Positions 1 to 6,451 of a DNA stretch of 14,776 nucleotides are shown in pieces; within the stretch, counting starts at the first letter, position 1; the number at the start of each line of letters is the position of its first letter. Origin of the DNA: Clostridia bacterium. GTDB lineage: Bacteria; Bacillota; Clostridia; Christensenellales; Aristaeellaceae. The notes under the pieces are model-generated. The model did no database searches and was not told the origin of the DNA. It was given only the letters and a program-made list of their open reading frames with translations. Made by a program: the position numbers and the translations under genes. Where the stretch lies: positions 1 through 14,776 of the forward strand of contig JAEDIV010000060.1 of the NCBI GenBank assembly GCA_016296675.1, given 5' to 3'.

Positions 1-336
1 TAATCACAGGGCTTCTGAGCCTTTTGCTATTTCGGGGATGGGGTAATTTTCTCCCATGGCGATGATGTTTTCTGCTCTTTATCTGATCAGAACATCAAAA
101 ATGCTGTTTACGTTTTACTCCATGACCGATTTAGTCACACACAAGAACACATAATCGCACACTTGCCCACATAAGAAAACGAAACTATTGATACTCCTTG
201 TGTATGGTTTTTCTTTGCTTTATATCCTATGATAATGCCAAATATCGCAGTACAAGATGAAGACAAAAGTCAATTCTGTAATTTGTTTCGCCGCAGAAAT
301 TGAAATATTAAATATTGATCTAAAAATGAAATACTA
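1..336. other. Gene-free left flank
   Basis: No open frame with a plausible start and ribosome binding site is seen on either strand. Plus-strand frame 3 is open only from the edge to a stop at 63-65 and could be the last residues of an upstream gene, but it is too short to judge. Bases 275-336 are very A/T-rich and lie directly upstream of the promoter at 337-365, so they may act as an UP-like element. A pair of imperfect direct repeats lies at 138-174. No tRNA, riboswitch or strong terminator was recognised. Confidence 0.5.
138..174. repeat. Two imperfect 17-bp direct repeats, 20-bp period
   Basis: Copy 1 at 138-154 and copy 2 at 158-174 share CACAC at the left, a central G and CACATAA at the right, 13 of 17 positions in all. 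The 20-bp period is close to two helical turns, which would place both copies on the same DNA face. They lie about 160 bases upstream of the promoter at 337-365. An operator role is only a guess; chance duplication is possible. Confidence 0.35.
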
Positions 337-365
337 TTGTAATATTTAGCGGCCTGTGATATAAT
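337..365 (+). promoter_or_regulatory. Sigma-A-type promoter for the CxxC-repeat membrane protein
   Basis: The -35 box TTGTAA (337-342) is separated by 17 bases from the -10 box TATAAT (360-365). TG at 357-358 gives an extended -10 (TGATATAAT). Transcription would begin near 372, leaving a leader of roughly 50 bases before the ATG at 421. The stretch upstream of the -35 is A/T-rich. Spacing and box quality make this one of the best promoters in the window. Confidence 0.75.
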
Positions 366-420
366 TCAGGTACTAAAATGGCTTTTATCTCTGTCGAACG
401 TGAAAAAGGAAGGTGTTTGT

Positions 421-1872
421 ATGCAGGCAACGTACAGAGCCGGAAATTACAATAGAAATACATATAGAGGAAATACAGTACGCATGAAAAGAAAAGATTC
501 CATGGAGCGTTCGGAAAAAAGATCCCCTTATGACAGTTATGATCCCGACCGAAGCGCAAATAGAAATAAAAGAAACCGGCAGCCGAAAAACAGCATAGGC
601 TTTGTTGTCCTTACGATTCTGTTGCTTCTTCTGGTCTTCCCGATTGGAATTTTCTTTCTCTGGTCGAAAAAGCTTCGCTGGACCGTAGGAACGAAAATTT
701 TTGCAACGCTGATTACGGGCATTCTCTTTACCGGCCTTGTGATTTTCGCAATTAATTACGACACGGGAAATCCGAGAATTTCCGGAGTTCAGAAAGAAGC
801 CCGGGCAGTACTTGAAAAAGTGGATCAGTACACAGGAAATGTCTTTGGCAAGGTCTTCGAATGGGGAAGAAGCGAATTTGAAGAAGCCAGGGAAATGGCG
901 GATCATGTATTGGATCTTACAGACGAAGCAGCGGCCGAAAAAGTCATTGAGTACTACGATATAATCGATGAAAACCTGTATGCTGTTAAAGTTGAATTTC
1001 CGCGTATGCTGCTTGATCAGTTCAAGGATCTGATTGATTACGAGCCTCAGATCAAGGAGAGCACGATTCCTGTAAAGCTTGCTACGCCGGATATGGGCGG
1101 ACTCAATATTACTAGTACCAAACCGGCGACCGAAAAGGAAGCTGAAAAGGTCACTCAGACGGAAGTTGTACCCGAGCCTACGCCGACTGTGGCTGAAGTA
1201 ACGCCGACGCCTGCGCCTACCGAAGCTCCGACGCCGACGCCCACGCCGATTGTTCTTCCCGAAATCAAGGATGTCTCCCTTGCAGAAGTATTCTATACAC
1301 AAAACGGCACCTATTATCACGCAAAAACAAATTGCAGCGGCATGATGAACGCTGTTTCCCATACGCTTAAGGAAGCGCAGATTGTCAACAAGCAGCAGTG
1401 CGATTCCTGCGGCGTACTGGCGTTCAACATGATGGAATGCGACAATTATCTCTGGGTCGATACCAAAAACAGAGCGCATACGACCGATGAATGCGCCCAG
1501 TTTGCCCAGGGCGCATACCGCGTTCTGCCGTTTGATGATGTTTATAACGGAAGCTATAATTACTGCAATGAATGTGGATCCGACATCTGTTACGACTATA
1601 TGTTCCAAAATGACCTCCGCTATGTAAAGGAAAACGAGATGCTCGACGAAGAGAGAATCGCCCTTTACGACTATGAAAAGGGAATCACGGTTTATTATGG
1701 TCAGAACAGCCGCAACTACCACGCCAACGCCGAGTGCATGCACATGACCGGAGAGAAATACATCCATACGCTCTATCAGGCGCTGCATGTCGATATGAAA
1801 CAGGTTTGCGAATTGTGTAAGCCGATCACGGAAAACGACGTTATCGAGATCATCCGCGCGGAGGCGCAATAA
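421..1872 (+). CDS. Membrane protein with three tandem Hx4C...CxxC modules
   Basis: Not recognised as a named protein; function unknown. The 483-residue product has a very basic N-terminus (1-57), two hydrophobic helices (about 59-81 and 92-112), a charged helical region (about 120-220), a Pro/Thr/Glu-rich linker (about 250-280) and a C-terminal region with three similar modules. Each module has His, four residues, Cys, then 21-23 residues, then CxxC: H300/C305/C327/C330, H353/C358/C382/C385 and H434/C439/C463/C466. These resemble short zinc-binding YH...C...CxxC units found at the ends of various Gram-positive proteins, so metal binding is plausible (inference). The PT-rich linker suggests an exposed C-terminus, but the basic loop between the helices leaves topology open. 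The ATG at 421 is chosen over an in-frame GTG at 400 because AAGGAAGG (406-413) sits 7 bases upstream of it. The gene is monocistronic, between its own promoter and terminator. Confidence 0.85.
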   Translation: MQATYRAGNYNRNTYRGNTVRMKRKDSMERSEKRSPYDSYDPDRSANRNKRNRQPKNSIGFVVLTILLLLLVFPIGIFFLWSKKLRWTVGTKIFATLITGILFTGLVIFAINYDTGNPRISGVQKEARAVLEKVDQYTGNVFGKVFEWGRSEFEEAREMADHVLDLTDEAAAEKVIEYYDIIDENLYAVKVEFPRMLLDQFKDLIDYEPQIKESTIPVKLATPDMGGLNITSTKPATEKEAEKVTQTEVVPEPTPTVAEVTPTPAPTEAPTPTPTPIVLPEIKDVSLAEVFYTQNGTYYHAKTNCSGMMNAVSHTLKEAQIVNKQQCDSCGVLAFNMMECDNYLWVDTKNRAHTTDECAQFAQGAYRVLPFDDVYNGSYNYCNECGSDICYDYMFQNDLRYVKENEMLDEERIALYDYEKGITVYYGQNSRNYHANAECMHMTGEKYIHTLYQALHVDMKQVCELCKPITENDVIEIIRAEAQ

Positions 1873-1888
1873 GTTAAATTGCAGATTA

Positions 1889-1924
1889 GGAAATGCCGAA
1901 AGGCATTTCCTTTTTCTTTATTTT
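1889..1924 (+). terminator. Rho-independent terminator after the CxxC-repeat gene
   Basis: A perfect 9-bp stem, GGAAATGCC (1889-1897) with GGCATTTCC (1902-1910), is closed by a GAAA tetraloop (1898-1901) and followed by a T-rich run (1911-1924). It lies 16 bases past the stop codon, which fits termination of the preceding gene. Confidence 0.9.
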
Positions 1925-1957
1925 GGTGTATGATTATAAATGAGGTGAAATGCGAAA

Positions 1958-2524
1958 ATGGCAAATCTTGGCGGTGCAAGAGAATGGGCGAGGGCCTTTA
2001 TCGAAAAGAATGTATCTGCCGGCGCAAAGGTAATCGACGCAACGATGGGAAACGGCTATGATACGCTTTGGCTTTCCAATCTCGTCGGTGAAAACGGCAC
2101 GGTGTATGCGTTTGACGTTCAGGAAGAAGCGGTTGAGAATACAAGGAAAAGGCTTGAAGAAGCAAATGTCCTTTCAAGAGCCAAATTGTATCTGAAGGGC
2201 CATGAAACGATGGGACTTACAGTAAGGAGCATGGTGGACGCTGTTGTTTTCAATCTTGGCTGGCTTCCAGGGCATGAAAAAAGCGTACGCACAAAATGCG
2301 ATACGACGCTGTCGGCTGTAAATCAGGCGCTGTCAATGCTCAAAACCGGAGGAATTCTCACTATCTGCGTCTACCCCGGACACAATGAAGGGGATGAAGA
2401 ATTAAGGGCTTTGACCGAATGGGCCGAGAGCCTGAATGAAAAACAATATGACGCGCTTATATTCAGATATGCCAATATCTCAAAGAAACCGCCGGTACTG
2501 ATTGCTGTTACAAAAAGAAAATAA
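1958..2524 (+). CDS. mnmM: tRNA mnm5(s2)U34 methyltransferase MnmM (YtqB family)
   Basis: A 188-residue class I SAM-dependent methyltransferase. The SAM-binding motif DATMGNGYDT lies at residues 27-36, an acidic D53 follows in the AFD strand-2 motif, and the family-typical NLGWLPG is at 99-105. A conserved C-terminal KKPPVLIAV stretch matches the PPxLI ending of this family. The B. subtilis homologue YtqB is known to methylate nm5(s2)U34 to mnm5(s2)U34 in the tRNA wobble position, and length and motifs agree with that family. GAGGTG (1942-1947) lies 10 bases before the ATG. No clear promoter was found between the upstream terminator and this start, and no hairpin follows before the next operon, so some transcripts may run into 2639. 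It is cytoplasmic. Confidence 0.85.
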   Translation: MANLGGAREWARAFIEKNVSAGAKVIDATMGNGYDTLWLSNLVGENGTVYAFDVQEEAVENTRKRLEEANVLSRAKLYLKGHETMGLTVRSMVDAVVFNLGWLPGHEKSVRTKCDTTLSAVNQALSMLKTGGILTICVYPGHNEGDEELRALTEWAESLNEKQYDALIFRYANISKKPPVLIAVTKRK

Positions 2525-2582
2525 AAATAGAAACAAAATTAACACAGAATCAGGCAGGAAAAAGGATAGTCTTGTCGAAAAT

Positions 2583-2610
2583 TTGAATACGGAAGTAATT
2601 GGATTATAGC
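2583..2610 (+). promoter_or_regulatory. Weak candidate promoter of the decarboxylase operon
   Basis: TTGAAT (2583-2588) is followed after 16 bases by TATAGC (2605-2610), inside the 10-bp palindrome TATAGCTATA (2605-2614). An alternative -10, TATAAA (2611-2616), has no matching -35. Neither pair is close to consensus, but the 114-base gap before a highly codon-biased operon should hold a promoter. Confidence 0.35.
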
Positions 2611-2638
2611 TATAAAATCAAAACATGGAGGGATAAAC

Positions 2639-4114
2639 ATGAGTGTGGTAAGAAATCTTCCCATCGTTCGCGAGCGCAAGCAAGCGATCCTCGAGGGAGA
2701 CTCGGCGCTCATTGCCGAGCAGAAAAAAGCCGGTAAGCTGACCGCGCGCGAGCGCATCGGCGCACTGGTTGATCCGGCGAGCTTTGTCGAGCTGGACGCC
2801 CTGAATGCCGAGGCCGGCGTAGTTACCGGTTACGGCACGATTGAAGGAAACCCGGTTTACGTATATGCCCAGGATTTCACTGTTGGCGGCGGCGCAGTAG
2901 GCGAGATGCATGCCAAGAAGGTTCTAAAGGTCATGTCTCTTGCGGAGAAGACCGGCGCTCCCGTGGTAGCCATGCTTGACTCCGCAGGCGCGAAGCTTTG
3001 CGAAGGCGTTCAGGCGCTTAATGCTTACGCCATGATCGCAGCCAAGGCCACCGCTCTTTCCGGAGTGGTTCCTCAGGTAGCGCTTGTTCTCGGCCCCTGC
3101 GGCGGCACTGCCAGCGTACTTGCCGAGATCAGTGACATTACCGTTCAGAGCGAGAACGGCCAGCTGTTCGTAAACGGTCCCCTGGTCGTATCCGCCGTCA
3201 CCGGTAAGAAAGTAGAAATGAAAGAAATCGCAGGCGCAGAAGCCAGCATGAAGTCCGGCGCTGCAATGCTCACCGCGAAAGATGATGTGGACGCCATCTA
3301 TTCCGCCCGCAAGCTCATCGCGATGCTGCCTGTCAATAATATGGATGAAGCCGTTTATGCCGAAACCGACGACATGAACCGCGTAAATCCCGCTTTCAAC
3401 CAGATCGAAAAGATTGAAGATATCCATGAAGTTCTTTCCAATATCGCAGACAATGGCGAAGTTATTGAGCTTTACAAGGATTTCGCGCCCTCCATGGTAA
3501 CTGCGCTTGCCAAGATCGGCGGCCGCACTGTTGCCATCGTAGCCAACCAGCCTGCAAAGGACGAAGGCCGCCTCACCGTTTACGGCTGCAAGAAGGCTGC
3601 CCGCTTCGTATCCTTTGCCGACGCTTTCTCCATCCCGGTTGTCACCTTCGTTGACTCCCAGGGCATGAAGATCAGCGGAACGCCCCAGAGCGAACTTGCC
3701 CGCGCAGGCGCTTCCCTTCTGTTCGCCATGAGCGAAAATTCCGCGCCCCGCGTAGCCGTTATCGTAGGTTCCGCCATCGGCACCGCATACACTGCGCTCG
3801 CCAGCCGCGCCGCTTCCGATATGGTTTATGCCTGGCCCGGCGCCGTGATCAGCGCTGTAACCGCGCCCATCGCCGCGCAGCTTCTGTTCGCCGACGAAAT
3901 GGACGGAGCCGATGATCCCCTCGCCAAGCGCGCAGAGCTCGAGAAGAAGTACATGGACGACGTAGCCGACGGCGTAAACGCTGCCAAGCTCGGCCTTGTC
4001 GACGATGTAATCGAGCCCGCCGAAACCCGCCAGATGATCGCCAGCGCGCTTGAAATGCTCGCAGGCAAGAGAGAGGCGAAGATCGCCAAGAAGCATGGCA
4101 ATCTTCCGCTGTAA
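2639..4114 (+). CDS. Acyl-CoA-type carboxyltransferase subunit (MmdA/PccB-like)
   Basis: A 491-residue carboxyltransferase of the PccB/MmdA/12S family, which moves a carboxyl group between an acyl-CoA and biotin. The family opening GKLTARERI is at 32-40. The first oxyanion-hole region is GPCGGTASV (152-160). The second half carries VANQP (301-305), the KAARF...FADAF...PVVTFVD stretch (319-339) and SAIGTAYTAL (378-387). It is somewhat short for the family (usually 505-520). The PGFxPG segment that normally follows the VTLVD strand is replaced by SQGMKISG (340-347), so the acyl-CoA substrate is uncertain; methylmalonyl-CoA, malonyl-CoA or glutaconyl-CoA are candidates. GGAGGG (2627-2632) lies 6 bases before the ATG. 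It is first of five genes, 12 bases before the small membrane subunit, and probably works at the membrane with them. Codon use is strongly biased toward C-ending codons and AAG. Confidence 0.85.
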   Translation: MSVVRNLPIVRERKQAILEGDSALIAEQKKAGKLTARERIGALVDPASFVELDALNAEAGVVTGYGTIEGNPVYVYAQDFTVGGGAVGEMHAKKVLKVMSLAEKTGAPVVAMLDSAGAKLCEGVQALNAYAMIAAKATALSGVVPQVALVLGPCGGTASVLAEISDITVQSENGQLFVNGPLVVSAVTGKKVEMKEIAGAEASMKSGAAMLTAKDDVDAIYSARKLIAMLPVNNMDEAVYAETDDMNRVNPAFNQIEKIEDIHEVLSNIADNGEVIELYKDFAPSMVTALAKIGGRTVAIVANQPAKDEGRLTVYGCKKAARFVSFADAFSIPVVTFVDSQGMKISGTPQSELARAGASLLFAMSENSAPRVAVIVGSAIGTAYTALASRAASDMVYAWPGAVISAVTAPIAAQLLFADEMDGADDPLAKRAELEKKYMDDVADGVNAAKLGLVDDVIEPAETRQMIASALEMLAGKREAKIAKKHGNLPL

Positions 4115-4126
4115 GGAGGTTGTCTT

Positions 4127-4513
4127 ATGAATGAATTCTTTACCGAACTTCTGAGCAATCTCGGCTATGGAGCAATCGTTGCTGTAATTGGTCTTCTGTT
4201 TGTATTCATCGGTCTCATTCTGATTATTGCCGCAATTTATGCAATCAGTGCAATTCTTAAGAAACTGACTGGTGAGAAGAAGGAAAAGGCGACGAAAGCT
4301 GAAGCTGTTCCTGAGCCCGTACAGGTCGCAGCTCCTGCAGAAACGACCGTAGTTGAAGAAATCAGCGTTTCTGACGACAATGAGCTGATTGCCGTAATCA
4401 CTGCAGCTATTGCTGCCATGGACGGCGGAAGCAAGAACTTTGTCATCCGTTCCGTTCGCCGTGTCGCCGGATGGAAAAATGCCGCCCGTGCCGAACAGGT
4501 TTACAAGTATTGA
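4127..4513 (+). CDS. OadG/MmdD-like small membrane subunit of Na+-pumping decarboxylase
   Basis: A 128-residue protein with one long hydrophobic segment (about 13-45), a charged and Pro/Ala-rich linker, and a C-terminal stretch with SVRRVAGWKNAARAEQVY, typical of gamma/delta subunits (OadG, MmdD) in Bacillota. In known enzymes this subunit holds the soluble carboxyltransferase to the membrane beta subunit and promotes assembly. The 3' ends of such proteins usually bind the carboxyltransferase, which fits its place between that gene and the biotin carrier gene. Its ribosome binding site TAAGGAGG (4112-4119) overlaps the stop codon of the upstream gene, suggesting coupled translation. The sequence is variable in this family, so the call rests on architecture, the C-terminal motif and context. 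Confidence 0.8.
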   Translation: MNEFFTELLSNLGYGAIVAVIGLLFVFIGLILIIAAIYAISAILKKLTGEKKEKATKAEAVPEPVQVAAPAETTVVEEISVSDDNELIAVITAAIAAMDGGSKNFVIRSVRRVAGWKNAARAEQVYKY

Positions 4514-4533
4514 GATATTGGGAGGATACTAAA

Positions 4534-4947
4534 ATGCGTAAGTTCCAGATCACCGTAAACGGTCAGTCCTATCAGGTTGAAGTTGAAGAGATCGGCGCTG
4601 TAGCCGCTCCCGCCGCTTTTGCTGCTCCCGCTGCTGCTCCTGTAGCTGCCGCTCCCGTAGCTGCCGCTCCCGCTGCTGCTCCTGCCGCCGCACCCGCTCC
4701 CGCCGCGAAGCCCGCTGCAGCCGCTCCCGCCGGCGCCGAAGCTGTCAAGGCTCCCATGCCCGGCAACATCAATGCCGTTAAGGTATCTGCCGGCCAGTCC
4801 GTCAAGAAGGGCGACGTTCTCGTAATTCTCGAAGCCATGAAGATGGAAAACGAAATCATGGCTCCCCGTGACGGCGTTGTTGCTTCCGTAAACGTCCAGA
4901 AGGGTGCCACCGTTAACTCCGGCGACGTGCTTGTTTCCCTGAACTAA
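4534..4947 (+). CDS. Biotin carrier protein of the decarboxylase complex (MmdC/1.3S-like)
   Basis: A 137-residue biotinyl carrier. A short N-terminal beta segment (1-20) is followed by a flexible Ala/Pro linker (about 22-69) and a biotinyl domain (about 70-137). The biotin attachment site EAMKMENEI places biotin on K103. It swings the carboxyl group from the carboxyltransferases to the membrane beta subunit. Since neither carboxyltransferase in the operon has its own biotin domain, this is the only carrier visible here and probably serves both. The ATG at 4534 is chosen over an in-frame ATG at 4471 because GGGAGG (4520-4525) lies 8 bases upstream and the earlier start would overlap the preceding gene and add an unrelated leader. 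The Ala/Pro linker is encoded by near-repetitive GCT/GCC/CCC codons. Confidence 0.93.
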   Translation: MRKFQITVNGQSYQVEVEEIGAVAAPAAFAAPAAAPVAAAPVAAAPAAAPAAAPAPAAKPAAAAPAGAEAVKAPMPGNINAVKVSAGQSVKKGDVLVILEAMKMENEIMAPRDGVVASVNVQKGATVNSGDVLVSLN

Positions 4948-4986
4948 GTTTAGAGAATATTGCATAGTAGAAATGGAGTAACGAAC

Positions 4987-6423
4987 ATGAATAAGAAAAA
5001 GTTCCGCGCGAGATGCCTTATCTGCGCTGTGATCATGGTTTTTGTCGCCGTGTTCTGCGCAGTTGCAGAAACCGCATCGCCTGCTGAAACTGCCCCCGCG
5101 GCAGATGTGCAGGGAGCCGCCGTCGTTACTACCAAGACCGCATCCGCTGAGGAAGGCGATCCTGAAATCAATGTTATCGACGGTATCGTATCGATTGCCA
5201 AGTCAACCGGCTTTGCGACGGGTGAGTGGCGTGAATATGCCATGATCGTTGTTGCATGCGGACTTCTGTATCTGGCAATCGTAAAACAGTTTGAGCCGCT
5301 CCTTCTTCTGCCCATCGCGTTTGGTATGCTTCTTGCAAACCTGCCCATGGGCGGCGTTATGGATCACGCGACCTATACCTTCTATAACACCATGGAAGAA
5401 GCAGTTGCTGCCGCCAAAGCACTCAACAAGGATTCCTATGACGTAACCCTTCGTTACAATGAAGCCACCGGTATGATGCAGCATGCACTGCAGACTGCCA
5501 ACGGCGGCCTTCTGTACTACCTTTATCAGGGCGTTAAGCTCGGCATCTATCCGCCGATCATCTTCATGGGTGTTGGCGCGATGACCGATTTCGGCCCCCT
5601 GCTTGCAAACCCCAAGTCCCTGCTTCTGGGCGCTGCCGCTCAGCTGGGCGTATTCCTCGCTTTCTTTGCTGCAAAGATTATGGACTTCAGCGCCAATGAA
5701 GCGGCCTCCATCGGCATCATCGGCGGCGCGGACGGCCCCACGGCCATCTTCGTAACTACGAAGCTTGCCCCGCATCTTCTTGGCCCGATCGCTGTTGCGG
5801 CTTACTCCTACATGGCGCTTGTTCCGGTTATCCAGCCCCCGATCATGAGGGCTCTGACCACGAAGAAAGAACGCCAGATCAGAATGGGTCAGCTCCGTCC
5901 TGTTTCCAAGACTGAGCTTGTCGTATTCCCGATCATGGTTACAATCGTTGTATCTCTCCTTCTTCCGTCCGCTGCGCCTCTTGTCGGTATGCTGATGCTT
6001 GGTAACCTTATGCGTGTTTCCGGCGTCGTTGAAAGACTCAACAAGACCATTCAGAACGAGCTTTGCAACATTGTTACCATCTTCTTAGGCCTCACCGTCG
6101 GCGCGACCACCAAGGGCTCCACGTTCTTGACGTTTGATACCATCAAGATCGTTGTTCTCGGCGTTGTGGCGTTCGGATGCGGAACTGCGGGCGGCGTACT
6201 GCTTGCAAAGCTTATGAACAAGCTTGCGGGCGGCAACGCCATCAACCCCCTGATCGGTTCTGCAGGCGTATCCGCCGTTCCCATGGCGGCCCGCGTGTCC
6301 CAGAAGGTTGGTCAGGAAGAAGATCCCGGCAACTTCCTTCTCATGCATGCCATGGGTCCGAACGTTGCAGGCGTTATCGGTTCCGCCGTAGCCGCGGGCG
6401 TATTCATCGCTCTGTTCGGCTGA
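4987..6423 (+). CDS. oadB: Na+-translocating decarboxylase beta subunit (OadB/MmdB/GcdB)
   Basis: A 478-residue polytopic membrane protein that decarboxylates carboxybiotin and exports Na+. Landmarks are FEPLLLLPIAFG, IFMGVGAMTDFGPLLANP, IIGGADGPTAIF with D249 (matching the essential D203 of Klebsiella OadB by my recall), AAYSYMALVPVIQPP with Y275 (Y229), and NPLIGSAGVSAVPMAAR with N420, G424 and S429 (N373, G377, S382). All key residues are present, so it should be active. Compared with Klebsiella OadB it has about 60 extra N-terminal residues: a signal-like hydrophobic stretch (about 9-27, with a possible AVA cleavage site) and an Ala/Thr-rich segment. The ATG at 4987 follows GGAG (4975-4978) by 8 bases; an in-frame ATG at 4960 lacks a site. 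It lies 39 bases after the biotin carrier gene. Confidence 0.93.
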   Translation: MNKKKFRARCLICAVIMVFVAVFCAVAETASPAETAPAADVQGAAVVTTKTASAEEGDPEINVIDGIVSIAKSTGFATGEWREYAMIVVACGLLYLAIVKQFEPLLLLPIAFGMLLANLPMGGVMDHATYTFYNTMEEAVAAAKALNKDSYDVTLRYNEATGMMQHALQTANGGLLYYLYQGVKLGIYPPIIFMGVGAMTDFGPLLANPKSLLLGAAAQLGVFLAFFAAKIMDFSANEAASIGIIGGADGPTAIFVTTKLAPHLLGPIAVAAYSYMALVPVIQPPIMRALTTKKERQIRMGQLRPVSKTELVVFPIMVTIVVSLLLPSAAPLVGMLMLGNLMRVSGVVERLNKTIQNELCNIVTIFLGLTVGATTKGSTFLTFDTIKIVVLGVVAFGCGTAGGVLLAKLMNKLAGGNAINPLIGSAGVSAVPMAARVSQKVGQEEDPGNFLLMHAMGPNVAGVIGSAVAAGVFIALFG

Positions 6424-6451
6424 TAGTTAATAGTAATTGGAGGAATATATT

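Noticed and set aside
38..57. Short inverted repeat ATGGG/CCCAT as a terminator
   Set aside because: Only 5-6 pairs, a 10-base loop and no following T-run.
385..1869. 494-codon open frame on the minus strand opposite the CxxC-repeat gene
   Set aside because: It mirrors the plus-strand gene, which has a promoter, ribosome binding site and terminator; the minus product is rich in Arg/Phe/Ile with no recognisable motif and no start signal.
2924..4096. 390-codon minus-strand frame opposite the acyl-CoA carboxyltransferase gene
   Set aside because: A shadow of biased codon use (frequent C-ending codons leave few minus-strand stops). The product is Gly/His/Asp-rich and unlike any family, while the plus-strand gene is certain.
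4610..4730. GCT/GCC/CCC-rich stretch as a tandem DNA repeat
   Set aside because: It encodes the flexible Ala/Pro linker normal for biotin carrier proteins; the units are irregular and explained by the protein.
4501..4965. Gly/Ser-rich minus-strand frame opposite the biotin carrier gene
   Set aside because: It is the reverse reading of the Ala/Pro linker codons and covers a clear biotin carrier gene on the plus strand.
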